A DNA stretch of 22,544 nucleotides from Actinomycetes bacterium (lineage in GTDB: Bacteria; Actinomycetota; Acidimicrobiia; Acidimicrobiales; RAAP-2), in assembly GCA_021799915.1 (NCBI GenBank), contig JAJYZN010000018.1:1-22544 (forward strand). Reading direction: 5' to 3'. Position 1 is the stretch's first letter. Every line of letters starts with the position of its first letter. Position numbers and translations under genes: made by a program. This document shows positions 1-7,395 of the stretch, piece by piece. The notes below the pieces were generated by a model. It was not told the origin of the DNA. It worked only from the letters and a program-made list of their open reading frames with translations, and did no database searches.

Positions 1-2
1 TC

Positions 3-101
3 CGGGTGACCGGTGCCGCGCCCCACCATCTCGTCGGGACCCTCCTCCAGGTCACCTCCCGACCACGCTTTCGAACGAGGATCCCGGTGACGGCGGGCTG
101 A
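3..101 (+). CDS. miaB: 3' end of probable MiaB (tRNA-2-methylthio-N6-dimethylallyladenosine synthase)
   Basis: An open frame enters from the left edge and stops with TGA at 99-101, two bases before miaA. Its last 32 residues start RVTGAAPHHLVGTLLQVTSR and end PVTAG. A 'V-x-x-A-A-P-H-H-L' stretch is typical of the TRAM domain that closes actinobacterial MiaB proteins, and MiaB commonly precedes MiaA because both enzymes modify A37 of the same tRNAs (MiaA prenylates, MiaB methylthiolates). Only the tail is visible, so none of the radical-SAM cysteines can be checked. Identity rests on the short motif plus gene order. Confidence 0.55.
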   Translation, partial: RVTGAAPHHLVGTLLQVTSRPRFRTRIPVTAG

Positions 102-103
102 CG

Positions 104-1093
104 GTGGCCCACGCGTCCGGGCCGGTGGCTCTCGTCGGGACCACGGCGTCGGGGAAGTCCGAGGTGGCGATGTCCGTGGCCGTGGCTCGCTCCGACGTGG
201 AGATCGTCTCGGTCGATTCGATGTGTGTGTACCGCTCCATGGACCTGGCCACGGCCAAGCCCACCCCGGCGGCCCGGGCGGCGGTGACCCACCACCTGAT
301 CGACGTGGCCGACCCCTCCCAGGAGTTCACCGTCTCGGAGTACCAGCGCCTGGCCCGGGCTGCACTGGCCGGGATCGAAGCTCGCGGGCACCGGTCCCTC
401 CTGGTGGGTGGGACCGGCCTCTACCTCCGGGCCGTGACCGACGGTCTGGATCTTCCCGGCCGGTGGCCCGAGGTCGCCCGTGCCCTGGAGGCGGACGCCG
501 ACCGGCCCGGCGGGCTGGACTCGTTGTACCGGCGCCTGGTGGCCGTCGATCCCGTGGCTGCTTCCCGGATCGAGCCCGGGAACCGACGTCGGGTGGTGCG
601 TGCCCTCGAAGTGACGATTGGATCGGGCCGGCTGTTCTCTTCCTTCGGTCCCGGTATGGACGTGTACCAGCCGACCCGAATTCGAATGATCGGGATCCCC
701 TTCGTAGCCGAAGTGGTGGACCCGAGGATCGAAGCTCGGGTGCACGACTGGCTGGACCGAGGGTTGGTGGACGAGGTCCGGAACCTGGCCGCCCGGCCGG
801 GGGGGCTCTCCCGCACCGCACGTCAGGCCCTGGGCTACCGGGAGATCTTGGCCCATCTCGAACAAGGGGCGAGCCTGGACGAGTGCGTGGACCAGATCGT
901 CCGAAGGACCCGGTCCCTCGCCCGCCGGCAGTGGGCGTGGTTCCGCCGGGATCCTCGCATCGAGTGGGTCGAGGAAGGAGAAGACCCCCGTCTTCGCCTG
1001 GCCGCGGCCCTCGATCTGACGGGACCGGTGGCCAGAGAGAGTGGTGCCGAAGTGCTCGGGAGCGCGCTCGGGGGCGCGAGACTACAGGGGTGA
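104..1093 (+). CDS. miaA: MiaA, tRNA dimethylallyltransferase
   Basis: This cytoplasmic enzyme transfers a dimethylallyl group from DMAPP to A37 of tRNAs reading UNN codons. The 329-aa product has the family landmarks in order: a P-loop GTTASGKS (residues 12-19), the substrate-binding stretch VDSMCVYRSMDLATAKPT (normally DSMQVYRGMDIGTAKP), VGGTGLYLRA, the RQALGYREIL motif, and the C-terminal IVRRTRSLARRQWAWFRRD tRNA-contact helix. Length is normal for the family (about 300-330). The GTG at 104 is chosen because it puts the P-loop near the N-terminus and lies 2 bp after the upstream stop. The 3' end overlaps dapF by 4 nt (GTGA), so the two are probably translationally coupled. Confidence 0.96.
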   Translation: MAHASGPVALVGTTASGKSEVAMSVAVARSDVEIVSVDSMCVYRSMDLATAKPTPAARAAVTHHLIDVADPSQEFTVSEYQRLARAALAGIEARGHRSLLVGGTGLYLRAVTDGLDLPGRWPEVARALEADADRPGGLDSLYRRLVAVDPVAASRIEPGNRRRVVRALEVTIGSGRLFSSFGPGMDVYQPTRIRMIGIPFVAEVVDPRIEARVHDWLDRGLVDEVRNLAARPGGLSRTARQALGYREILAHLEQGASLDECVDQIVRRTRSLARRQWAWFRRDPRIEWVEEGEDPRLRLAAALDLTGPVARESGAEVLGSALGGARLQG

Positions 1094-1956
1094 TCTCCTC
1101 GGCCGCACAGGAGCTGGCGCTGACCAAGCACGAGGGTGCGGGCAACGACTTCCTCGTCTTGGTCGACGTGGACCGGAGCTGGGACGTCGACGCCACCATG
1201 GTGCAGGCGCTCTGCCACCGGCACCGTGGGGTGGGGGCCGACGGGTTCATCAGAGTGGGAGGCCGCCACGCCGGCGCCGAGGTGTCGATGGAACTGTGGA
1301 ACGCCGACGGGAGCGTGGCCGAGATGAGCGGGAACGGCATCCGGTGCCTGGTCCAGGCGGCCGTGGACGCCGGACTGGCCTCCCCTCCCGACGTCGTGGT
1401 TTCCACCGCGGCAGGGGTGCGCCATGTCACCTACCAGCCCGCGGCGACTGGTGGAGGGGAAGGCTCCGCGGGCCCTTCTCCGACCGGGTGGGCCAGCGTG
1501 GACATGGGCACCGTGCGCCTCGGTGCAGAGCGGCAGGAGCCGGGTCCGGGCCGGCGGGCCCGTGAAGTGGATGCCGGGAACCCCCACGTGGTGTTGTACG
1601 GAACCGAGCACCCGGACCGTCTGGCGGTGTCCGAGATCGGCGCCCGCATCGACACCGGGACGCCCGGGGGGACGAACGTGGAGTTCGTGGCTCCTGGACC
1701 CGCGGCCGGCGAGCTGGTGTTGCGGGTGTGGGAGCGCGGGGTGGGAGAGACGTTGGCCTGTGGCACCGGGAGCGCCGCCGCCGCCGCCGCCGCACGGAGC
1801 TGGGGACTCGTCGGCGACGTGGTCCCCGTGCACAACCCCGGCGGAACGCTCGAGGTCCGCTTCGAGTCGGACCGGGTGACCTTGGCCGGCCCGGTACGCC
1901 GGGTGGCCCGGGTCCTGGTCGACGCAGCGTGGCTGGACCGGGCCGGGGCCCGTTGA
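1090..1956 (+). CDS. dapF: DapF-like diaminopimelate epimerase with Ser at the first catalytic Cys position
   Basis: The 288-aa product matches diaminopimelate epimerase, which converts LL- to meso-diaminopimelate in lysine and peptidoglycan synthesis. Visible landmarks are GAGNDF (16-21), GVGADGF (47-53), NADGSVAEMSGNGIRC (71-85) and ERGVGETLACGTGSA around Cys224. Known DapF enzymes use two cysteines as acid and base, one in 'EMCGNG' and one in 'xCGTG'. The second is present as Cys224, but the first is Ser80 (codon AGC, 1327-1329). The start is the GTG at 1090 inside the miaA stop; the much longer upstream extension of this frame is antisense-like arginine/proline/glycine sequence within miaA. 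The ring of dapC, dapD and dapE nearby supports the DAP role; whether the Ser variant is an active epimerase is open. Confidence 0.92.
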   Translation: MISSAAQELALTKHEGAGNDFLVLVDVDRSWDVDATMVQALCHRHRGVGADGFIRVGGRHAGAEVSMELWNADGSVAEMSGNGIRCLVQAAVDAGLASPPDVVVSTAAGVRHVTYQPAATGGGEGSAGPSPTGWASVDMGTVRLGAERQEPGPGRRAREVDAGNPHVVLYGTEHPDRLAVSEIGARIDTGTPGGTNVEFVAPGPAAGELVLRVWERGVGETLACGTGSAAAAAAARSWGLVGDVVPVHNPGGTLEVRFESDRVTLAGPVRRVARVLVDAAWLDRAGAR

Positions 1957-1958
1957 GC

Positions 1959-3236
1959 GTGCCTCACACCGGCACCCTCATCGACCGGCGCTTCCGGGAG
2001 CGGATCGTGCTGGTGGGTGTCGTGCTCCCCGGGGTGGACCCGGCCTCGGTCGAAGCGAACATGGACGAGCTGGCCAAGCTGGTGGACACCGCCGGCGCCG
2101 ACGTCGTCGCCCGCCAGGTGCAGCGTCGTGACCGCCCCGACCCGGCCACCTACATCGGGCGGGGCAAGGCCGACGCGCTGGCCACTCTCGCCGAAGCGGT
2201 CGATGCCGACACGGTCGTGTTCGACGACGAGCTGACGCCGGCCCAGCAGCGCAACCTCGAGACCATCTTGGGGCGTACGGCCATCGGGCGGACGGCGGTG
2301 ATCCTCGACATCTTCGCCCAGAACGCCCGGAGCCCCGAGGGGAAGGCCCAGGTGGAGCTGGCGCTGCTCCGATACCGGCTTCCCCGCCTTCGAGGCCGGG
2401 GCACCGGGCTCAGCCAGCAGGCCGGGGGGATCGGGACCCGGGGGCCGGGGGAGACCCAGCTCGAGGTGGACCGGCGGCGCCTCGTCCGGCGGATGCAGCG
2501 GCTCGAGGCCGACCTGAGGGGCGTGGACCGGACCCGACAGGTCCAGCGGCGATGGAGGGGGAGGGGGCGGCACCGCCAGCTCGCCCTGGTGGGGTACACC
2601 AACGCCGGCAAGTCCACGTTGCTGAACCGCCTGACCGGGTCGGGGGTGCCGGTGGCCGATCGGCTGTTCGTCAGCCTGGATCCCCGCACCCGCCAGATGC
2701 CGATGCCGGGGGGAGAGACGGTGCTGGTCACCGACACCGTCGGGTTCGTGCGCAAGCTTCCCCACGAGCTGGTCGAGGCTTTCCGCTCCACCCTCGAGAC
2801 GGTGTGCCAGGCCGACTTGCTGGTGCACGTGGTCGACGGCGCGGCCAGCGACCCGCAAGCGCAGATCGACGCCGTGCGGGTGGTGTTGGAGGAGATCGGT
2901 GCCGGGGGGATCCCCGAGCTCTTGGTGGTGAACAAGGCCGACAGAGGGGACGCCCCGACTCGCTTCGCCGGCGATACCGCCGACGCCCCGCGAATCTCGG
3001 CGAAGACCGGCGAGGGCATCGACGTCCTACTGCGCTGCGTCGCCGACCGGCTGCGGGTGGCGGACCGGGTGATCGAGCTCGAGATCCCGTGGTCCCGGGG
3101 CGACGTGCTGGCCGCGGTGCACCGGGAGGGAGAGGTTCTGAGCCAGGACCCCGGTCCCGAAGCGGCACGGGTCCACGTGGTGCTCGACGACGCCGGGCGG
3201 GCTCGCTTCCGCAGGTTCGCGGTGGTGCCGGCGTGA
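1959..3236 (+). CDS. hflX: HflX, ribosome-associated GTPase
   Basis: HflX binds the 50S subunit and splits or rescues stalled ribosomes. The 425-aa product shows the N-terminal HflX domain (QRRDRPDPATYIGRGKADAL, residues 56-74; DDELTPAQQRNLE; ILDIFAQNARSPEGKAQVEL), the glycine-rich linker SQQAGGIGTRGPGETQLEVD, and a GTPase domain with G1 GYTNAGKS (212-219), G3 DTVGF (259-263), G4 NKAD (325-328) and a G5-like SAKTGEG. Length is normal. GTG 1959 begins 2 bp after the dapF stop; an in-frame TTG at 1953 overlapping that stop is an alternative. The gene ends overlapping dapC by 4 nt. Its place inside a lysine-biosynthesis run looks like genomic packing rather than shared function. Confidence 0.96.
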   Translation: MPHTGTLIDRRFRERIVLVGVVLPGVDPASVEANMDELAKLVDTAGADVVARQVQRRDRPDPATYIGRGKADALATLAEAVDADTVVFDDELTPAQQRNLETILGRTAIGRTAVILDIFAQNARSPEGKAQVELALLRYRLPRLRGRGTGLSQQAGGIGTRGPGETQLEVDRRRLVRRMQRLEADLRGVDRTRQVQRRWRGRGRHRQLALVGYTNAGKSTLLNRLTGSGVPVADRLFVSLDPRTRQMPMPGGETVLVTDTVGFVRKLPHELVEAFRSTLETVCQADLLVHVVDGAASDPQAQIDAVRVVLEEIGAGGIPELLVVNKADRGDAPTRFAGDTADAPRISAKTGEGIDVLLRCVADRLRVADRVIELEIPWSRGDVLAAVHREGEVLSQDPGPEAARVHVVLDDAGRARFRRFAVVPA

Positions 3237-4384
3237 CCGGCACCGGTGTGACAGGGGGCCCGTTCCGGTTGCCTCCGTACCCCTACGACAGGTTGAACGG
3301 GCTTCGTGCCCTGGCCGACTCGTTGCCCGGCGGCGTCGTGGACTGCTCGGTGGGGACGCCGTGCGACGCTCCACCTCCGGCGTCGGTGAGAGCGTTGGCT
3401 GTGTCGGGCACCGAGCGCGGGTACCCGACCTCCGCCGGCAGCCCGGCCTTCCGGCGAAGCGCCGCCGACTGGATCCGGCGCCGCTTCGAGGTCACGGTCG
3501 ACGCCGGAGCGATCGCCGCCTGTGTGGGGACCAAGGAGCTGGTGGCGTCCTCGGCCCAGTACCTGCACCGGCGGAGCCCTGATCGGGACACGGTGCTGTA
3601 CCCGGCAGTGTCCTACCCGACCTACGCCATGAGCGCCCAGCTGGCCGGGTGTCGTGCGGTCGCCGTCCCGCCGGCGTGGTCCGACGGGCGTGGGATGGAC
3701 CTGGCGGCGATCGAGCCCGCGGACGCTGCTCGGGCGCTGGTCTTGTGGGCGAACTCACCGGGGAACCCCACCGGTGGGCTGTGTGACTTGGACGAGCTGG
3801 CCCGATGGGGTCGCCAGCACGGCGTCCCGGTGTTCTCCGACGAGTGCTACACCGAGTTCACGTGGGACGGGTATCCCCGCTCGATCATCCAATCCGGCAT
3901 CGACGGAGTGGTGGCCGTGCACTCCTTGTCGAAGCGATCGAACCTGGCCGGAGTGAGGGCCGGCTTCTACGTCGGGGACCCCGACGTGGTCGAGTACCTG
4001 CGCGGTGTCCGCCAGCACGCCGGGCTCATGGTCCCAGGCCCAGTGCAGGCTGCGGCCGCGGTGGCCCTCTCCGACGACGCCCACGTCGAAGCGCAGCGGC
4101 AGCGTTACCTCGAGCGCCTCGGCTTCCTGGCGTCCCAGTTCGAGGCTGCAGGCTGCCCGGTGGAGCTGCCGCAGGGAGGGTTCTACCTGTGGATGGCGGT
4201 GCCGGCGACGTGGCCTGACGGCTGGGCACTGGCCGAGGACCTGGCCCGGGTGGCCGGTCTCCTGGTCAGCCCGGGCGAGCTCTACGGGGAGGCCGGTCGG
4301 GGCCACGTGCGGATCGCCACCGTCCAGCCGATGGTCCGGCTCAGGCTGGCCGTCGAACGACTGGCGGCCGCCGGCTGGACGTGA
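3233..4384 (+). CDS. dapC: DapC, succinyldiaminopimelate transaminase (PLP-dependent)
   Basis: This fold-type I aminotransferase makes N-succinyl-LL-DAP from N-succinyl-2-amino-6-oxopimelate using glutamate. The 383-aa protein has the class I/II features: the ERGYPTSAG substrate loop, NSPGNPTGG (Asn178), the cofactor Asp203 in FSDECYTEF, and the Schiff-base lysine Lys234 in HSLSKRSNLAGVRAGF. Overall it resembles the actinobacterial DapC subgroup, and the neighbouring dapD and dapE supply the preceding and following steps, which supports that substrate over generic aminotransferase activity. The GTG at 3233 overlaps the hflX stop by 4 nt (GTGA); GTG 3248 is an alternative five codons in. Confidence 0.9.
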   Translation: MTGTGVTGGPFRLPPYPYDRLNGLRALADSLPGGVVDCSVGTPCDAPPPASVRALAVSGTERGYPTSAGSPAFRRSAADWIRRRFEVTVDAGAIAACVGTKELVASSAQYLHRRSPDRDTVLYPAVSYPTYAMSAQLAGCRAVAVPPAWSDGRGMDLAAIEPADAARALVLWANSPGNPTGGLCDLDELARWGRQHGVPVFSDECYTEFTWDGYPRSIIQSGIDGVVAVHSLSKRSNLAGVRAGFYVGDPDVVEYLRGVRQHAGLMVPGPVQAAAAVALSDDAHVEAQRQRYLERLGFLASQFEAAGCPVELPQGGFYLWMAVPATWPDGWALAEDLARVAGLLVSPGELYGEAGRGHVRIATVQPMVRLRLAVERLAAAGWT

Positions 4385-4413
4385 GCACGCCCTGATCTCC
4401 GATCCGGTCTGGC

Positions 4414-4419
4414 TACAGT
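4414..4419 (+). promoter_or_regulatory. -10 element of a putative leaderless dapD promoter
   Basis: TACAGT fits the TANNNT -10 pattern and ends 6 nt before the dapD GTG, so a transcript starting about 7 nt downstream would begin at the start codon. No convincing -35 is seen 16-18 bp upstream and no Shine-Dalgarno sequence precedes the GTG. The 41-bp gap here is the only real break inside the dap cluster. Confidence 0.45.
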
Positions 4420-4425
4420 CTGAGC

Positions 4426-5316
4426 GTGAGCACCCCCACACCCCCACACCATCCGCCATCCCTTCGGCCGGCGTCGGACGCCGCCGGGCCCGGTGCCGAG
4501 CTGGCGCCGGCCGTGGAGGAGCTCTGGGAGCAGGTGGCTGGCGGCGGGCCGCCGTCGGGGACCGGGACGGGGGCGGTCACCGCGGCGATCGACCTGCTCG
4601 ATCGGGGCGTCCTCCGGGTGGCCGAGATCGGAAGCGACGACCAGGTGGTGGTCCACGAGTGGTTGAAGAAGGCCATCCTGCTGCTGTTCAGGCTCCGCTC
4701 CGTCGAGACGGTCGAGGTAGGGCCGTTCGAGTTCGCCGACAAGCTTCCTTTGAAGCGTGACTACGCGGCGGCAGGAGTCCGGGTGGTGCCGGGAGGTTCG
4801 GCTCGGTGGGGGTCGTACCTGGCCCCCGGGGTCATCTTGATGCCCGGGTACGTGAACATCGGTGCCCGGGTCGGAGAGGACACCATGGTCGACACGTGGG
4901 CCACCGTCGGGTCCTGCGCCCAGGTCGGGGCCCGGGTGCACCTGTCCGGGGGGGTCGGCATCGGGGGAGTGCTCGAACCTCCGAACGCCACGCCGGTGGT
5001 GATCGAAGACGACGCCCTGGTGGGAAGCCGTTGCATGGTGACTCAAGGTGCCCGGGTCGGACGGGGGGCGGTCCTCGGGGAGGGGACGATCCTGAACCCG
5101 AGCATCCCGGTGGTCGATGCCGAGACCGGTGAGGAGCTCGGACGCGGCGTCGTCCCAGCCTGGTCGGTCGCCGTCTCGGCCTCCCGGCGGCGCACGTACC
5201 CCGGAGGGGAGTTCTTCCTCCCGTGCGTCCTGGTGATCAAGCGCCTCTCCGAAGGGCAGCGCCACGACAAGGCGCAGCTGAACGCCGTGCTGCGGGAGCA
5301 CGGGGTCTCGGCGTGA
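4426..5316 (+). CDS. dapD: DapD, tetrahydrodipicolinate N-succinyltransferase (Gram-negative type)
   Basis: DapD transfers succinyl from succinyl-CoA to tetrahydrodipicolinate. The 296-aa protein has a proline-rich N-terminus, an alpha-helical segment with [18 protein letters not shown], and then a left-handed beta-helix of hexapeptide repeats containing [11 protein letters not shown]-like, [20 protein letters not shown] and [13 protein letters not shown] stretches. From memory these match the E. coli-type DapD ([32 protein letters not shown]), not the mycobacterial DapD, which has a different N-terminal domain and different repeat sequences. The start GTG 4426 follows an apparent leaderless promoter. 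The stop overlaps dapE by 4 nt, coupling the two steps. Confidence 0.93.
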   Translation: [296 protein letters not shown]

Positions 5317-6413
5317 CCTCGACGGACCTCGTGGCTCTCACCGCCGAGCTGGTGGCCATCCCGTCGACCAGCCGGGATGAAGGGATGCTGGCCGACTGGG
5401 TGACATCGAGTCTTTCGCAGTGTGGTTGGCTGGAGGTGGAGCGGGTCGGGGAGAACGTCGTGGCCCGTACCCGCCTCGGCCGCCCCCGCCGGGTGATCGT
5501 CGCCGGGCATCTCGACACCGTGCCGCCGGCAGGGAACGAGAAGGCCAGGATCACCGGTGACGCAGTCTGGGGACTCGGGGCTTGCGACATGAAAGGCGGT
5601 CTCGCGGTCATGGTGGCCTTGGCGCGCCAGGTGGCGGCACCGGTGGTGGACGTGACGTGGTGCTTCTACGCCCGCGAAGAGGTGAGCCGTCATGAGAGCG
5701 GGTTGGAGGAGCTCTGGTCGGCCCGGCCCGACCTCCTGGAGGCCGACATGGCCGTCCTGGCCGAGCCTACCGACGGCAGGGTCGAGGCCGGGTGCCAGGG
5801 GACCATGCGGGCCGTCGTGCACGTGGGCGGGGTGCGGGCCCACACCGCCCGGCCGTACGCCGGGGTGAACGCCATCCACCGCCTGGCTCCGGTGCTCGCG
5901 ACGGTGGCCGGCTGGGAGGGCCGAGCCGTGGTCCTCGACGGCTGCGAGTACGTCGAGCAGCTCCAGGCCGTGGGAGTGGAGGGGGGCGTGGCCGGGAACG
6001 TGGTGCCGGACACCGCAGCTCTCACCGTGAACTACCGCTACGCGCCTGATCGTGACGAGCCGGCGGCCCGGGAGTTCCTCGAAGCCCTCACCGCCGGGCT
6101 CCTCGACGACGAGCTGGGCGACCGGGTCGACGTGGTGGACCAGGCGCCGGGGGCCCTCCCCGGACTCCACCACCCGCTGGTGTCGGCCCTCGTCGGGGCC
6201 AGTGGCGCGTCAGCGAAGGCCAAGGTCGGATGGACCGACGTGTCGAGGTTCGCCGAGCGGGGGGTGCCGGCGGCCAATTTCGGACCCGGGGACCCGCTCT
6301 TGGCCCACCGGGCCGACGAGCACGTCCGGGCCAGCTCACTGGACCAGGTGCGGACGGTCCTTGCCGGCCTGCTCGCTGATCCGGCGTCGGGCTGGGCCAC
6401 GACACCGGCTTGA
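5313..6413 (+). CDS. dapE: DapE, succinyl-diaminopimelate desuccinylase
   Basis: This M20-family di-zinc hydrolase removes succinate from N-succinyl-LL-DAP to give LL-DAP, the substrate of DapF. Metal-site motifs are present: AGHLDTVP (His66, Asp68), GACDMKGG (Asp92), the catalytic Glu pair in FYAREEV (122-123), AEPTDG (Glu151) and LLAHRADEHV near the C-terminus. The segments EAGCQGTMRAVVHV, GGVAGNVVPD, VNYRYAPDR and GWTDVSRFA closely follow the mycobacterial DapE pattern. Length is 366 aa, normal for the family. The start GTG 5313 is chosen from the GTGA overlap with dapD; the in-frame upstream extension lies wholly inside dapD. Confidence 0.95.
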   Translation: MTSTDLVALTAELVAIPSTSRDEGMLADWVTSSLSQCGWLEVERVGENVVARTRLGRPRRVIVAGHLDTVPPAGNEKARITGDAVWGLGACDMKGGLAVMVALARQVAAPVVDVTWCFYAREEVSRHESGLEELWSARPDLLEADMAVLAEPTDGRVEAGCQGTMRAVVHVGGVRAHTARPYAGVNAIHRLAPVLATVAGWEGRAVVLDGCEYVEQLQAVGVEGGVAGNVVPDTAALTVNYRYAPDRDEPAAREFLEALTAGLLDDELGDRVDVVDQAPGALPGLHHPLVSALVGASGASAKAKVGWTDVSRFAERGVPAANFGPGDPLLAHRADEHVRASSLDQVRTVLAGLLADPASGWATTPA

Positions 6414-7390
6414 GCGCGGCACCCGGCCGAGGAGCCGGGCCGGGCGGTGCGGGCGGGCCAAACGGTCCGGGCGGGCCAGGCGGCGAGGGCCAGCAACACC
6501 ACCAAAGGCGCCGTGCCCGGGTCGGTGCCGCTGGGCTCGAGCATTCCCCCGAGGGCCTGACCGGCCACCCAGTAGACGAGGGTGACGACGACTGCCACCA
6601 GTAGCCAAGGGCGCCGATGGCGACGGTCGGCCAGCCAACCGCCGGCCACGGCCAACTGGACCGCCACCATGGCGACGGCGATCGCCACGGGGTCCGAGGT
6701 CACCAGCCGGGTGGTGGCGTCGGACAGGTGGGCGAGCGGCGCCGGTTGGCCCTGCGCCACTTCGGAGAGGTTGGCGGTGAGCATCTCGCGGACCGGGTAC
6801 ACCCAGGGGATCACCATCGCCGCCGTTCCCGCCCACAGTGCGACCCACACGACGCTCCAGGCGCGTGCCGACACGTCACGATGGACGGGGTGGGGCCAAG
6901 CGAGGCCGCCGGCTGCCACCATGAGCACCGCCGGCCCCGGGGCCCCGGCGGCCATGAGGGCGAAGCCGGTCGGGACCAAGCCGAGCCCCTCTCCGAGTAG
7001 CCACACCACGGCAGCCCAGACAAACGACCAGCACAGCGCCGTACTCACCCAGCGTCCGGACATCAACGCCGCGCCGATGGCCGCTTGGAGGATGACCGCT
7101 CCCAGGTTCCACCAACCCCAGTGGGCGGCGAACGGGTGGATCCCGGCGAAGATCAGGTGGCGCTCCCAGGCGGGGGACCCCATCGCCGACTGGGCCAGTG
7201 TGCGGGTCGGGTAGTGCGGGCTGAACAACGCCGGTCGGGCCTGCAGGAGGGCGTCGAGGATCCAGAGCGCTCCGAGGACCGTCTGGACCCGGCGCCGGGA
7301 GAGCAGGCGCTGTCCGTCCCAGCCACTGGCTGCCCGGGTGTCGACCTGGTCCTCGGACGGTTCTGCGGTCGGGTCTGCGGGGTGGCCCAC
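6038..7390 (-). CDS. Uncharacterised polytopic membrane protein, with a read-through tail antisense to dapE
   Basis: I do not recognise a named family. The frame starts with GTG at 7390, 5 bp after the tatC stop, and encodes about eight hydrophobic segments, including VQTVLGALWILDALLQ, WAAVVWLLGEGLGLVPTG and LVYWVAGQALGGMLEPSGTDPG. The 'LWILDALLQ', 'GEGLG' and 'GTDPGTAPL' signatures recall an unnamed group of actinobacterial membrane proteins. Membrane segments end near 6460. The frame has no stop there and continues to 6038, so the last 125 or so codons are antisense to dapE and have the Arg/Ser/Pro/Ala-rich look of a shadow. The biological end may differ, for instance through a nearby frameshift. 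Position suggests co-transcription with tatBC. Confidence 0.6.
   Translation of the reverse strand: MGHPADPTAEPSEDQVDTRAASGWDGQRLLSRRRVQTVLGALWILDALLQARPALFSPHYPTRTLAQSAMGSPAWERHLIFAGIHPFAAHWGWWNLGAVILQAAIGAALMSGRWVSTALCWSFVWAAVVWLLGEGLGLVPTGFALMAAGAPGPAVLMVAAGGLAWPHPVHRDVSARAWSVVWVALWAGTAAMVIPWVYPVREMLTANLSEVAQGQPAPLAHLSDATTRLVTSDPVAIAVAMVAVQLAVAGGWLADRRHRRPWLLVAVVVTLVYWVAGQALGGMLEPSGTDPGTAPLVVLLALAAWPARTVWPARTARPGSSAGCRAQAGVVAQPDAGSASRPARTVRTWSSELARTCSSARWAKSGSPGPKLAAGTPRSANLDTSVHPTLAFADAPLAPTRADTSGWWSPGRAPGAWSTTSTRSPSSSSRSPAVRASRNSRAAGSSRSGA
6422..6439. terminator. GC-rich stem-loop after dapE
   Basis: The inverted repeat CCCGGC-N6-GCCGGG lies 8 bp after the dapE stop. There is no T-run, so it would be at best a GC-hairpin-type terminator. 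It sits inside the 3' portion of the opposing membrane-protein frame, where the gene-free gap is very short. Confidence 0.3.
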
Positions 7391-7395
7391 CTGGA

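Noticed and set aside
223..1089. 289-codon upstream extension of the dapF frame inside miaA
   Set aside because: It is Arg/Pro/Gly-rich shadow sequence of miaA; MiaA motifs are in the other frame and dapF homologues begin near 1090.
327..1430. Long - strand frame (367 codons) opposite miaA and dapF
   Set aside because: No recognisable motif and composition typical of antisense frames in GC-rich genes; both + strand genes are certain.
6582..7214. + strand frame of 210 codons opposite the membrane protein
   Set aside because: Ala/Thr/Ser/Arg-rich with no motif; the - strand frame shows repeated membrane helices and fits the tatBC run.
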